Shown here piece by piece: positions 36,080-44,961 of a stretch of DNA of 57,597 nt. Position numbers and translations under genes: made by a program. The notes under the pieces are model-generated. The model was not told where the DNA came from. It saw nothing but the letters and a program-made list of their open reading frames with translations, and did not search any database. Within the stretch, counting starts at the first letter, position 1. Every line of letters begins with the position of its first letter. Source of the stretch: an uncultured Bacteroides sp. (lineage in GTDB: Bacteria > Bacteroidota > Bacteroidia > Bacteroidales > Bacteroidaceae); assembly GCA_949294185.1 (NCBI GenBank), contig CASFGA010000013.1:1-57597 (forward strand), given 5' to 3'.

Positions 36080-38629
36080 TTATTTTTTCTCTTGCGAATC
36101 TTTCACAATATGCTTGAGAGCCGATCCGAAGATGATATATTGCGTGTTGCCGGCAATTGTTCCTTCATTCTGTCCCCAAAGGAAAGGCCAGTCATCGAAG
36201 TTTTCAAAGTGGTCGGGCTTGCGGAAAAGTACCCCAGGGGCTACATTGCCCGGTATGAACGAAAAGTCGGCACGGTTGTTTCCGTAGAACACCAATTTCG
36301 GACGGGCGGCTCCTACGGCCGCAACAAGCGAATAGTTGTGGTAAGGATGGCATCCGAAGAGCCAGTTGGCGGCGCGGTATACTTCATCCTTTATTACGAT
36401 GTCGGGATAGTAGATATGTGCAAAGCATACTGTGGTTCCGAAGCTGAGCAACGAACCGATTCCTGCCCAGTTGCCCACGCCGATGGGTACGCCGTATGGA
36501 TTTTGGCGGTCGAAGTCCCGAATATATTGCGCGTATTTCTCTACATAAGGACGCAGTTTGTTGCGGTAGTCTTCGTTCATGTAAGGTATGGCATCGAGTG
36601 CGGTCTGAAGAGTGAATTCTAAATTCCGGTCTAACTCGTTCCAGATTTCCTTTTTGAACACATCCAAATATCCTTTTTCCTGAGTGGCGGCATAAAGTTG
36701 TAAGTTCGTTGCGGCTATGCCTCCCATTCTCATGCGAGCGCCACTCCCTTCAGATTCTGCGCGCTTGCTCAAGATCTCTTCGGCTTCTTTCATTAAACGT
36801 TTCGATTGCTTCAGTGCCCGTTCTGCCAGATTGTCATTATAGCCTTTCAGTGCATGGGCAGCTGCGGCAAACATCGTTGCGGCACGCATGTCGAGTCGGG
36901 GATTGCGAGTCGTAAAGGCCCACATATCGTCGGGAGTACCGCTCCGTTTTCCGTCTTCCGACACTTCATAAGGTTTGAGTGAAGGGTCATAGTGCAATCC
37001 GTCAGTAATGGACGCAGCATCTCCCAAGTGATGGTAGTTGTCGAGCACAGAGTTAGACAGTGTGGAAGCCATGTGCCCAATCTGTTCTGCCTGTGCCACG
37101 AGATTAAGTACACCGTGTTCTATGTATTGCAGGATGTCGGGTGTTCCGTCCGGGCGATGCAGGTCAACGTAACGCTGCTCTTCACTTACGAAAGTTTCAT
37201 CCCGCGAAGGTTCGAAAAGCTCCCATGCACGAATCAGATTCTCCACCACATTGATGTTTGCTCCTGTTTCTATGTCGAAATCTCCGGCATCAAAGAAACC
37301 GCCGACATTCAATCCCGGAATTAGCTCCAAAGGCTTGTACTTTGTGTCGGTTGTAGGCCCTTGATAGTGCAGGTCGAAATGATCGCTCGGCGGAGCCTGC
37401 AGGTATCCTTCCTTGAACGGCTCTCCATGCCATACGCGGTATCCTTCGTTTACAAACATGTGATTCATGTGAATGGGTACCCATACATCCGTAGTGGCAT
37501 CAGTAATCTTGTCGTACACATGCGGATCAATCAAGAAATTGTTGGTCTTTACGGTATCATACTGAATATAGTAAATGCCCGGAGCCTTTACATCCGAGAA
37601 GTCGAACTTTGCATAGTTGTATTTATAATAAGATCCCCATGTGTCGACCTTTCCTTCGTAAGCTTTTGACACTGTTCCGTCTTCATTGATACGCATCAGC
37701 GAAGCGGTTGCTTTAGGCGAATCATTCTTGTCTAATTCGATGACACTTACTTTCGGTTGGTCTGGCGTGTAACCCACCTGGCAGAATCCGATATTAGGCT
37801 TTCTGATCCATCCCTCAATGGCATGAGGCTCTACCGTCCAACTTACTACCTTGCCTGTCTTGCCTTCGGGCAGGATGCTGCGAAGCACGAACCAACCATT
37901 CTGTGCCAGCATGCGGCCGTCGTAAAGCTTCAGTTCGGCATCGTCGCTATGGATGCTGATCATGCGCTCCTGGTCATCCATCGCCATCGTGATGCTGTGT
38001 CCCGTTTCAAGGGGAAGAGGATCGACAAAGCGTCCTGTGCCTCTGTCGTCGTAAGTCTTGAAACCCTTAAACTGCCGCGGCTTCTCGCTGTTGGGCCGGG
38101 CAACGGTCTGGCTGGTGGCATAACGCGGAAAGCGGTTCAGCCGACCATCCATCGTGAATGTCTTAAGCCAATATCTTGAAGGAAGGAATTCCAGATTCAG
38201 ACCGGCGTTGCCGACGAGCTTTTCAGGGACAGGCTTGTCGAGCCAGACGGCTATCTCTACCGCTTTCCCTTTGGCGGTAACCACAATGCGGCTGTCGAAA
38301 TCATAGTCCTCATATCGCAGGCCCACTTCGATGCTTTCTTGCTCGCGGTTTACCTTTCGGTAAGTCATTTCCGGAACCAAGTCCCATTGTTCGGGCGTAT
38401 TGTTCAGTCGGACGGCACCGCCTTGAATGGATCGGATGCCATGCTGGATAATCTCAATGCCTGAGTTTTTCTCGTCATTGAAGCCGCCATTGAAGCTGTT
38501 GCTGAATACCAATACATTTACTCCTTGTCTCTCAAAATAGCAGCTGTCGTTCAGCTTCAGGTCTTGTGCTTGTGAAAAAGACGCTGCCATAAGCCCAATC
38601 GCCCATAGAATACTTCTGTTGTTTTTCAT
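36080..38629 (-). CDS. Glycoside hydrolase family 9 enzyme with Ig-like domain
   Basis: An 849-residue exported enzyme. Signal peptide 1-22 (SQAQ). A region of about 25-290 is beta-rich and without catalytic motif; a cellulase-type Ig-like domain (about 290-385) ends before the (alpha/alpha)6 barrel of GH9. DAGDF at 447-451 carries the catalytic base (D447/D450), and the acid is E822 in WGQNEGT near the C-terminus, the usual GH9 layout. GH9 members cut beta-1,4-glucan or related links; the substrate here is unclear. There are no SusC/SusD neighbours, and no promoter element was recognised upstream. Confidence 0.88.
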   Translation of the reverse strand: MKNNRSILWAIGLMAASFSQAQDLKLNDSCYFERQGVNVLVFSNSFNGGFNDEKNSGIEIIQHGIRSIQGGAVRLNNTPEQWDLVPEMTYRKVNREQESIEVGLRYEDYDFDSRIVVTAKGKAVEIAVWLDKPVPEKLVGNAGLNLEFLPSRYWLKTFTMDGRLNRFPRYATSQTVARPNSEKPRQFKGFKTYDDRGTGRFVDPLPLETGHSITMAMDDQERMISIHSDDAELKLYDGRMLAQNGWFVLRSILPEGKTGKVVSWTVEPHAIEGWIRKPNIGFCQVGYTPDQPKVSVIELDKNDSPKATASLMRINEDGTVSKAYEGKVDTWGSYYKYNYAKFDFSDVKAPGIYYIQYDTVKTNNFLIDPHVYDKITDATTDVWVPIHMNHMFVNEGYRVWHGEPFKEGYLQAPPSDHFDLHYQGPTTDTKYKPLELIPGLNVGGFFDAGDFDIETGANINVVENLIRAWELFEPSRDETFVSEEQRYVDLHRPDGTPDILQYIEHGVLNLVAQAEQIGHMASTLSNSVLDNYHHLGDAASITDGLHYDPSLKPYEVSEDGKRSGTPDDMWAFTTRNPRLDMRAATMFAAAAHALKGYNDNLAERALKQSKRLMKEAEEILSKRAESEGSGARMRMGGIAATNLQLYAATQEKGYLDVFKKEIWNELDRNLEFTLQTALDAIPYMNEDYRNKLRPYVEKYAQYIRDFDRQNPYGVPIGVGNWAGIGSLLSFGTTVCFAHIYYPDIVIKDEVYRAANWLFGCHPYHNYSLVAAVGAARPKLVFYGNNRADFSFIPGNVAPGVLFRKPDHFENFDDWPFLWGQNEGTIAGNTQYIIFGSALKHIVKDSQEKK

Positions 38630-39138
38630 ATTACTAAATAAATTATAATTCCTCTGTTAGAGTCAGACCGCAGTGAAAAGTTTAATGGCGTAATTACATT
38701 TTTTATTACATTAACAATTGTCATGAAAACAAGCGAGTTCTTTGACAAAAGGTATCTGAAACTTCCTTGTTCTCGGTTTGCAGGTTGTCTTGAATCGGAC
38801 GGACATTACAAGATGAATGTCTGTATCATCTGGGCTTCTCTAAGAAACAATAGGAATTCGCTTTACAAATGCAATCTGCCGGACAACGCGCTTGCACCGG
38901 CAGGAAGCATCCTTCCGGCGTTCGTCTTTATCGGGACGAACCGTATCAGTAAAAATAGGATGTCTGTTGTCTGAATGCCGGAACGTTTTTGGGGACAGGT
39001 CGGTTGTGATGTACGTTTGTGGAGATGTGGGTGTGAGGACTTGTTTTATCGGTAAAAGAGCCTGTTTGGTCGAATTTATTTTTAGATGTGGCGGAGCGGT
39101 TGTTTATTTGCACCAGACAATAAAAACAGTAATGCCGT
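38630..39138. other. Long spacer with consecutive hairpins
   Basis: This 509-base gap contains at least three inverted repeats: CGGACATT/AATGTCTG (38800-38823, one G:T), CTGCCGG/CCGGCAG (38876-38903), and GTTCGTC/GACGAAC (about 38919-38941). A small GGAAG/CTTCC hairpin lies between the last two. None is followed by a T-run. An 83-codon open frame (38723-38974) covers them but has no recognisable traits. It could be a structured RNA or a decayed element. Confidence 0.4.
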
Positions 39139-39684
39139 ATGAAAGCCATGTTCAGATATATCTTTGTTAGTATGTTGTTCATTCCAGCAGGCGTTTGCAG
39201 CCAGAATGTTCCTGATATGTTTCCGCCGCAAGAGAAGCCGATGAAGCGTCCTCCGGTAATTAATCCTGAGCGTGAGGCGGAACGCCTGACGGATGAAATG
39301 CAGCATGAACTGCAACTGACGGACAAGCAATACAAGAAGGTTTATAAATTGTTTTTGAAAGAGCAGAAACTGATCGCTGAAATGGAGGTAAGGCATCTGC
39401 GGGGAAAGGCAGGAGATTTTCCTTTCCCTAACCGCCGTCCGGAAGGTTCCGGATTTCCCCCGCCGCCTCCGGGTGGATTCCCTGGTGGGATGGATATGGG
39501 AAAGCGTCCGCCTATGCCTTCTGCCGGAGAAGACCTGCATGGGAAGCTGGAGAAGCAAAGGGAAAAGAATGCCAAGAAGCTGAAAAAGATTCTTTCGCCC
39601 GAGCAGTATGACAGGTGGGCGGATTATCGTTTGCGTCATCCGGAGCGGAAGGACAGACAGCAAGGCCATGCGCCCGTCCGGTAA
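39139..39684 (+). CDS. Small exported protein with Pro/Gly-rich middle (DUF4890/Spy-like)
   Basis: A 181-residue protein with a signal peptide (cleavage near VCSQ at 22). A helical segment EREAERLTDEMQHELQLTDKQYKKVY is followed by a Pro/Gly stretch (FPPPPPGGFPGG) and a basic helical C-terminus with ILSPEQYDRW. The LTDEM...L(T/S)xxQ pattern is that of periplasmic Spy/DUF4890-like proteins, which bind unfolded proteins or respond to envelope stress. A second Met at codon 4 is an alternative start. The stop codon sits in the loop of the terminator. Confidence 0.7.
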   Translation: MKAMFRYIFVSMLFIPAGVCSQNVPDMFPPQEKPMKRPPVINPEREAERLTDEMQHELQLTDKQYKKVYKLFLKEQKLIAEMEVRHLRGKAGDFPFPNRRPEGSGFPPPPPGGFPGGMDMGKRPPMPSAGEDLHGKLEKQREKNAKKLKKILSPEQYDRWADYRLRHPERKDRQQGHAPVR

Positions 39685-39711
39685 TCCGGAGCGGACGCAT
39701 GACCTTGTTTC
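39661..39711 (+). terminator. Terminator overlapping the gene's stop codon
   Basis: CAAGG...ATGCG...CCG.CCGG (39661-39681) pairs with CCGG..CGG..CGCAT...CCTTG (39686-39707) with a few mismatches, followed by TTT. The TAAT loop contains the stop codon at 39682-39684. A second small hairpin, GCCGGA/TCCGGC, is at 39713-39727. Confidence 0.6.
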
Positions 39712-39734
39712 CGCCGGATTTTCCGGCAGGTATG

Positions 39735-41537
39735 CTACGAGAGTTCCAGACTGAAGGTGTCTCTCAGCTTGAGAAGCTTCGGGTTCTTCTTGCTCATCAT
39801 GGCGAAGCGTTCGGCATGACTGTAGGCGCGCACCTGTTCTCCGGGCGCACTTACGCGGAGCGTCATCTTTATCTTGCGGTTGTGCAGCTGCCCGCGCAGG
39901 TGCTGCTCTATTTGCGGAGTGAGCTGCTGCATGTATTTCTGCACCATTTCGTTGTCTACAACAATCTCGAATGTCGTTTGGTCTTTCAGCAGATGCGGAT
40001 GCATGTTCATCATCCGTCCGGCGTTGGCGGTCTCTTCTTTTGGCAGCCGTGCCGCAAATTCTCTCCAATAATAGTCAAGGTCTCGTTCGTTGATGATGTA
40101 GTCTTCCCATTGTTCTGCCGCTGCTGTCGTTTCGGCAGGCTTTTCTGCCGGTTGGGGTGGGGAGGCCGCCGTTTCGGTATGCGGATGGCGAATCGATATG
40201 CCGATGCTTCCGGCTTTCATTACCGGTGCTTTTTTCGTTGCGTCGGTCTGTGTCATGAAGGCAGGGCGTGCGGGTGCGGCCTGACGCGCGGTGGCGGGCT
40301 GCGGAGCAGGTTGTGCGGCGGGTGCAACCCCTGTCTTGTCTGCAGACTGCTGCGGCTGGGCCGTAGAGTCAGCCTGCATCTGGCTGAATATGGGTTTCAA
40401 TACTTTTTTGGGGCTATGCCCCTCAGGGGTGTCGTCCGTATCGGCTGTGAGTTGGGCTACCTCGATGAGCGTCAGTTCGACAAGCAGACGCTTGTTCTTG
40501 CTCTGGCGGTAGTTGAGGTCGCAGTTGTTGCAAAGCTTCATTGCCCGGTAGAGAAACTGCGGACTGCATTGCTGGGCCTGCGTGCGGTAGCGTTCACGGA
40601 TGGAGGCGCCTACTTCAAGCAGGGGCAGGGTGGCGGCATCGCGGCTGACGAGCAGGTCGCGGAAGTGTGAACTGAGGCCGGTTATGAAATGATTGCCGTC
40701 GAATCCCTTCTGCAATACCTCGTTGAAGATGAGCAGACACTCTGTTATCCGGTTGGCGAGAAAGCAGTCGGTGAGGCGGAAATAATATTCATAGTCCAGC
40801 ACATTCAGATTGTTTATCACGCTTTGATAGGTGATGTTCCCGTTGGTGAAGCTCGCCACCTGGTCGAAGATGGAGAGTGCGTCGCGCATGCCGCCGTCTG
40901 CCTTCTGGGCGATGACGGTCAGAGCTTCGGGTTCACAGGCGATATTTTCGTTTCGTGCCACCTTTTCAAGATGTTCCACCATATCGTTTACGCCGATTCT
41001 GTTGAAGTCGTATATCTGGCACCGGCTCAGAATGGTAGGCAGTATCTTGTGCTTTTCCGTTGTGGCCAGTATGAAGATGGCGTGCCGCGGCGGTTCCTCC
41101 AGTGTTTTCAGGAAGGCGTTGAACGCGGCTTGCGAGAGCATGTGCACCTCGTCGATGATATAAACCTTGTATTTGCCTATCTGGGGCGGTATGCGCACCT
41201 GCTCGATGAGCGAGCGGATGTCTTCCACCGAGTTGTTTGAGGCGGCATCCAGTTCGTGGATATTATAGGAACGCTGTTCGTTGAAGGCCACACACGATTC
41301 GCATTCGTTGCATGCCTCCCCTTCGGCCGTGGGATGCAGACAGTTGATGGTCTTGGCAAAAATGCGTGCACAGGTCGTTTTCCCCACTCCGCGCGGCCCG
41401 CAGAACAGATAGGCATGAGCCAGCTTGTGGCTGGCTATGGCATTCTTCAGGGTTGTGGTCAATGCTCGCTGGCCTACTACGGTGTCGAAAGTGGCGGGGC
41501 GGTATTTGCGTGCCGATACGATATAGTTCTCCTCCAT
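39735..41537 (-). CDS. dnaX: DNA polymerase III subunit tau/gamma
   Basis: A 600-residue clamp-loader ATPase. The start is ATG 41537 (MEENYIVSAR), fixed by the promoter 25 bases upstream; the longer open frame is not used. Walker A GPRGVGKT lies at 47-54, the zinc site uses C66, C76, C79 and C82, and the sensor SRC motif is in TILSRCQIYD. Domains I-III end near residue 370. A Pro/Ala/Gln-rich linker (about 380-490) leads to a tau-specific C-terminus. An A6 run at codons 377-378 is a candidate frameshift site (see findings), so two products are possible. Confidence 0.94.
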   Translation of the reverse strand: MEENYIVSARKYRPATFDTVVGQRALTTTLKNAIASHKLAHAYLFCGPRGVGKTTCARIFAKTINCLHPTAEGEACNECESCVAFNEQRSYNIHELDAASNNSVEDIRSLIEQVRIPPQIGKYKVYIIDEVHMLSQAAFNAFLKTLEEPPRHAIFILATTEKHKILPTILSRCQIYDFNRIGVNDMVEHLEKVARNENIACEPEALTVIAQKADGGMRDALSIFDQVASFTNGNITYQSVINNLNVLDYEYYFRLTDCFLANRITECLLIFNEVLQKGFDGNHFITGLSSHFRDLLVSRDAATLPLLEVGASIRERYRTQAQQCSPQFLYRAMKLCNNCDLNYRQSKNKRLLVELTLIEVAQLTADTDDTPEGHSPKKVLKPIFSQMQADSTAQPQQSADKTGVAPAAQPAPQPATARQAAPARPAFMTQTDATKKAPVMKAGSIGISIRHPHTETAASPPQPAEKPAETTAAAEQWEDYIINERDLDYYWREFAARLPKEETANAGRMMNMHPHLLKDQTTFEIVVDNEMVQKYMQQLTPQIEQHLRGQLHNRKIKMTLRVSAPGEQVRAYSHAERFAMMSKKNPKLLKLRDTFSLELS

Positions 41538-41561
41538 TGTCAGTGTCTGTTTAATGATATG

Positions 41562-41569
41562 CAAATATA
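41562..41569 (-). promoter_or_regulatory. -7 promoter element for dnaX
   Basis: The minus strand reads TATATTTG, a TAnnTTTG match, 25 bases before ATG 41537. It excludes the further-upstream start at 41654. Confidence 0.55.
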
Positions 41570-41795
41570 GGGAAATAGCCGGAATTTGGGACTGAAAACG
41601 AGAAAGAATTAAACGGAAACGGAATATGTGGGGAAAGCGCATGGATATTGTCATGATAAAGCCTGGCTTTCATTGCGGTGGTCTCCGGTTTTTGTCAGGG
41701 AGAAAATCCGGGCGATTCCCGTAGAGACAGCCGGAACAAGACTGTGACTTTGCAGTTTTCCCGGTAAAAAAGAAGAACCGTACCGAAAATGTTCT

Positions 41796-41803
41796 TATCT
41801 TTG
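41796..41803 (+). promoter_or_regulatory. -7 promoter element for the ftsB-like gene
   Basis: TATCTTTG, exact match, 26 bases before ATG 41830. Confidence 0.6.
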
Positions 41804-41829
41804 CCCAAGGTAACAGAGGGTAAGTCTTT

Positions 41830-42135
41830 ATGGTAAAGTTAAAGGAAATATGGCTTTTTATCGGCCGGTATAAGTACTGGGTCACTTGCGGCATATTCTT
41901 GCTGGTGATTGGTGTGGTGGATGAAAACAGCCTGATACGGCGTTTCGCGCATAAGCGTGAGATAAATCGTCTGAATGCAGAGATTGAACACTATCGCAGG
42001 CAGTATGAAGAAGACAGCCGGATGCTGAAGGAGATAACTTCGAACAAGGAGGCTCTGGAGAAGGTGGCGCGCGAAAAGTATCTGATGAAAAAGGAAAATG
42101 AGGATATCTATATATTTGAAGAAGATTTGAAATGA
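41830..42135 (+). CDS. FtsB/DivIC-family septum formation initiator
   Basis: A 101-residue protein with one membrane helix (about 16-31) and a coiled coil (about 40-80), then the family's conserved end VAREKYLMKKENEDIY. FtsB/DivIC proteins bridge FtsL and FtsQ in the division complex. It overlaps the next gene by 4 bases (ATGA). Confidence 0.85.
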   Translation: MVKLKEIWLFIGRYKYWVTCGIFLLVIGVVDENSLIRRFAHKREINRLNAEIEHYRRQYEEDSRMLKEITSNKEALEKVAREKYLMKKENEDIYIFEEDLK

Positions 42136-42497
42136 GATTCCGTCGCATTGATGTTTTAGGTTTTTCGGGAGCCGCCCTTCTGTTTGTGGGGCTGGTGCTT
42201 CAGTTTTTTCTGTTTCCTGCCGCTCCTTTTGTTTATCTGGTGGGGGCGGTGCTGGTGGCATATGTCCAGATGGTGTCTGGAAGCGGGAATGCCAGCTTTG
42301 TAGTCCGGCGTTTGCGCCGCCAGCAGCTTCTCGGTGCCATGCTGCTCATCGTGGCGGGAGTTATGATGCTGATATGGCATCATAACGAATGGATTCTCTG
42401 TCTCACTGTAGCCGCTTTTCTTGAACTTTATACGGCTTTCCGCATTCCGCATGAAGAGGCGAAGGATGGATCCGCCGGCGGCAAATCCTCCCGCTGA
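42132..42497 (+). CDS. Small membrane protein, unknown function
   Basis: A 121-residue protein with about four hydrophobic segments (14-30, 31-46, 66-82, 86-103) and a polar C-terminus. The second half reads ILCLTVAAFLELYTAFRIPHE. It is not recognised as a named family. Translation is coupled to the ftsB-like gene by the ATGA overlap, hinting at an envelope or division role, which is inference. Confidence 0.75.
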   Translation: MRFRRIDVLGFSGAALLFVGLVLQFFLFPAAPFVYLVGAVLVAYVQMVSGSGNASFVVRRLRRQQLLGAMLLIVAGVMMLIWHHNEWILCLTVAAFLELYTAFRIPHEEAKDGSAGGKSSR

Positions 42498-42542
42498 CGG
42501 GTGGCCTTTGTGCCTTTGCCTTTGCGCAGGGGCGGAAAAAGC

Positions 42543-42571
42543 AGGCACAGACTTTTGGGGAGTCTGTGCCT
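42543..42571 (-). terminator. Terminator of relA
   Basis: AGGCACAGACT (42543-42553) pairs perfectly with AGTCTGTGCCT (42561-42571). On the minus strand it is followed by GCTTTTTCC. It lies 43 bases after the relA stop codon. Confidence 0.85.
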
Positions 42572-42613
42572 GGGTGGTATGGAGCTTGGATAAAGTCTTT
42601 TTCCGGGACGAAC

Positions 42614-44887
42614 TTAGTCGGTTATCTGGTCATCGAAATTCTCGATGCGGGTAACCTTCTTCAGATTCTCTATCTTCTTCAGTTTTGAACAGATGGTGTT
42701 GACATCGTCCACATCGTGAACGTACAGCTGGATGCGCCCTTCAAAGATTCCGTCGTTCGATTCAATCGTCAGCTTGTGGATGTTTACATTAAGCTGCTGC
42801 GAAATGATTTCCGTCACCTGATTCAATATCCCGATGGTATCGATGCCCTTTACATAGACATTGACCGGAAAGTTCAAAGCCTTTCCTGTTTCCCATTGCA
42901 CAGCGAGCAGACGGTTTCCGAAACTTGTCTTAAGCTGTGCCGCTATCGGGCATTGTCGCTTGTGTATGATGATGCGGTTGTTGTCATCAATGTATCCCAG
43001 CACATCATCGCCCGGAATAGGCTTGCAGCAGTCCGCTATGATATAGTTTTTCTGAATGGCGTCCGGCGTGAGTTTGACAATCTTCTTTTTGTCGATATCA
43101 GGTGCGGGCGTTTCGGCAGACGGTGTCTGCGGCTTGGCCTTGTTGGCTCCGAAAGCGAAGCTTATATATTTCTTCCAGCTGGTGGGCGAGGGTTTCTCTT
43201 TCAGTTCATTGCGGTCAGAATCTCCCAATACAATGACTTTCTGCCCGATTTTATAGTTCAGTTCCTCGGCCGACTTGACTTCGTGCAGCTTGCATAGCTT
43301 TGCGATGTTTTCATCCGTTGCCTCAAAGCCTTCCTGTTGCAGGAAATCATGCAGCATATCCTCTCCTTGTTGTTGGTATTCCCGGCGTTCGCGCTTTAGG
43401 ATGGACAATATCTTGGCTTTGGCCTTGGCCGTAGTGGCGAAGTTTATCCATGTCGGCTGCACTTTCTGCGATTTGGATGTCAGGATTTCCACTTGGTCGC
43501 CGCTTTGCAGCTTATGGCTTAGCGGCACAAGCTTATGGTTTACTTTTGCTCCGATGCAGTGACTGCCCAAGAAAGTATGGATGGAAAAGGCAAAGTCTAG
43601 TGCCGTACAGTTTTGCGGCATGGTCTTGATTTCTCCTTTGGGGGTGAAGACGAATATTTCTGAAGCGAAAAGGTTCAGCTTGATTGTGTCGAGGAAGTCG
43701 AGTGCATCGGGCTGCGGGTCATCCAGTATTTCCTTGATGGTCTTCAGCCATTTGCTTAATTCACCTTCGTCTTCGCTTCCTCCTCCTTCTTTATACTTCC
43801 AATGGGCGGCAAATCCCTGCTCGGCCACATCATTCATGCGCTCGCTTCGGATTTGCACTTCTATCCATTGTCCCTTGTTGCTCATCAATGTAACGTGAAG
43901 AGCCTGATATCCGTTGGCTTTGGGGTGGCTTACCCAGTCGCGCAGGCGGTCGGGGTGCGGCTTGTATATTTTGGATATGGCGACATAAATGTCGAAACAG
44001 TCGTTCAGCTCTTCCTCTTCATTGCGTGGCGTGAATATGATGCGCACGGCCAGGATATCATAAATCTCTTCGAAGGTGATATGCTTGTTCTGCATCTTGT
44101 TCCAGATGGAATAAGGAGACTTAATGCGTGCCAGAATGCGGTAGGGGATTCCCATCTTGTCTAACTGCGCACGGATTGGAGCCGTAAATTCTTCGAATAC
44201 GCTGTCGCGTTCAGCCTGGGTTGCCTCTAACTTGGCGTGTATCTGCTGATAGGTTTCCGGATGTTCGTACTTGAAACTTAAATCTTCCAGTTCGGTCTTG
44301 ATGCGGTTCAGTCCTAACCGGTTGGCCAGAGGAGCATAGATATAAAGTGTTTCTCCCGCTATCTTATACTGCTTGCTCGGCAGCATGGAGCCGAGAGTGC
44401 GCATATTATGAAGCCGGTCTGCTATCTTGATAAGGATGACTCGGATATCGTCATTCATCGTCAGCAACAGCTTCTTGAAATTTTCTGCTTGGGCAGAAGC
44501 GCGGTCTCCAAAGATTCCTCCCGATATTTTGGTCAGGCCGTCGACGATTTGGGCGATTTTCGAGCCGAACAGATTCTCTATATCTTCCACGGTATAGTCC
44601 GTGTCTTCTACCACATCATGGAGCAGGGCGGAACAGATGGATGTGGATCCCAGTCCGATTTCGCAGCAGGCAATTCGCGCTACAGCGATCGGATGCAGTA
44701 TATAAGGCTCTCCGGAGCGTCTCCGCACTCCTTTATGAGCCTGTTTGGCAAAGTTGAATGCCTTGGTTATTATTTCAACTTTTTTGCGGTGCCGGCTTTC
44801 CAGATACCTGTCAAGCAATTCTTGAAAGGCTTCGTTTATTTGTTTCTCGTCCGCCTGTTCCTGTGTAAGTTTCTCGTCGTCCGTCAT
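42614..44887 (-). CDS. RelA/SpoT-family bifunctional (p)ppGpp synthase/hydrolase
   Basis: A 757-residue protein from ATG 44887 (MTDDEKL), preceded by GGGAGAA; an upstream TTG frame is not needed. The hydrolase domain has H90-D91 in LLHDVVEDTDY, with HPIAVA before it. The synthetase domain has RIKSPYSIWNKMQNK and YDILAVRIIF. Then come TGS (about 400-465), a helical and CC/zinc-finger-like region (IIADCCKPIPGDDVLGY) and an ACT domain (about 680-757). The intact HD suggests both making and breaking ppGpp, the Rel/SpoT type. It ends the parA-parB-DUF5683-transglycosylase-rel array. Usual names: spoT or rel. Confidence 0.93.
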   Translation of the reverse strand: MTDDEKLTQEQADEKQINEAFQELLDRYLESRHRKKVEIITKAFNFAKQAHKGVRRRSGEPYILHPIAVARIACCEIGLGSTSICSALLHDVVEDTDYTVEDIENLFGSKIAQIVDGLTKISGGIFGDRASAQAENFKKLLLTMNDDIRVILIKIADRLHNMRTLGSMLPSKQYKIAGETLYIYAPLANRLGLNRIKTELEDLSFKYEHPETYQQIHAKLEATQAERDSVFEEFTAPIRAQLDKMGIPYRILARIKSPYSIWNKMQNKHITFEEIYDILAVRIIFTPRNEEEELNDCFDIYVAISKIYKPHPDRLRDWVSHPKANGYQALHVTLMSNKGQWIEVQIRSERMNDVAEQGFAAHWKYKEGGGSEDEGELSKWLKTIKEILDDPQPDALDFLDTIKLNLFASEIFVFTPKGEIKTMPQNCTALDFAFSIHTFLGSHCIGAKVNHKLVPLSHKLQSGDQVEILTSKSQKVQPTWINFATTAKAKAKILSILKRERREYQQQGEDMLHDFLQQEGFEATDENIAKLCKLHEVKSAEELNYKIGQKVIVLGDSDRNELKEKPSPTSWKKYISFAFGANKAKPQTPSAETPAPDIDKKKIVKLTPDAIQKNYIIADCCKPIPGDDVLGYIDDNNRIIIHKRQCPIAAQLKTSFGNRLLAVQWETGKALNFPVNVYVKGIDTIGILNQVTEIISQQLNVNIHKLTIESNDGIFEGRIQLYVHDVDDVNTICSKLKKIENLKKVTRIENFDDQITD

Positions 44888-44916
44888 ATTCTCTCCCTTT
44901 TTCTGAATCAATAATG

Positions 44917-44924
44917 CAAAAATA
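44917..44924 (-). promoter_or_regulatory. -7 promoter element for relA/spoT
   Basis: The minus strand reads TATTTTTG, a TAnnTTTG match, 30 bases upstream of ATG 44887, so the gene may have its own promoter in addition to read-through. Confidence 0.55.
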
Positions 44925-44961
44925 GGGAAAATTAAGAAATATGCAAGGTTATGCTTATCTT

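Noticed and set aside
38723..38974. 83-codon open frame in the spacer before the small exported protein
   Set aside because: It covers the hairpins, shows no signal, domain or promoter, and has no convincing ribosome site.
40230..40235. Second A6 run in dnaX (codons 435-436)
   Set aside because: The -1 frame stays open for a long way there and no SD-like or hairpin signal is nearby; the run at 40404-40409 is the better candidate.
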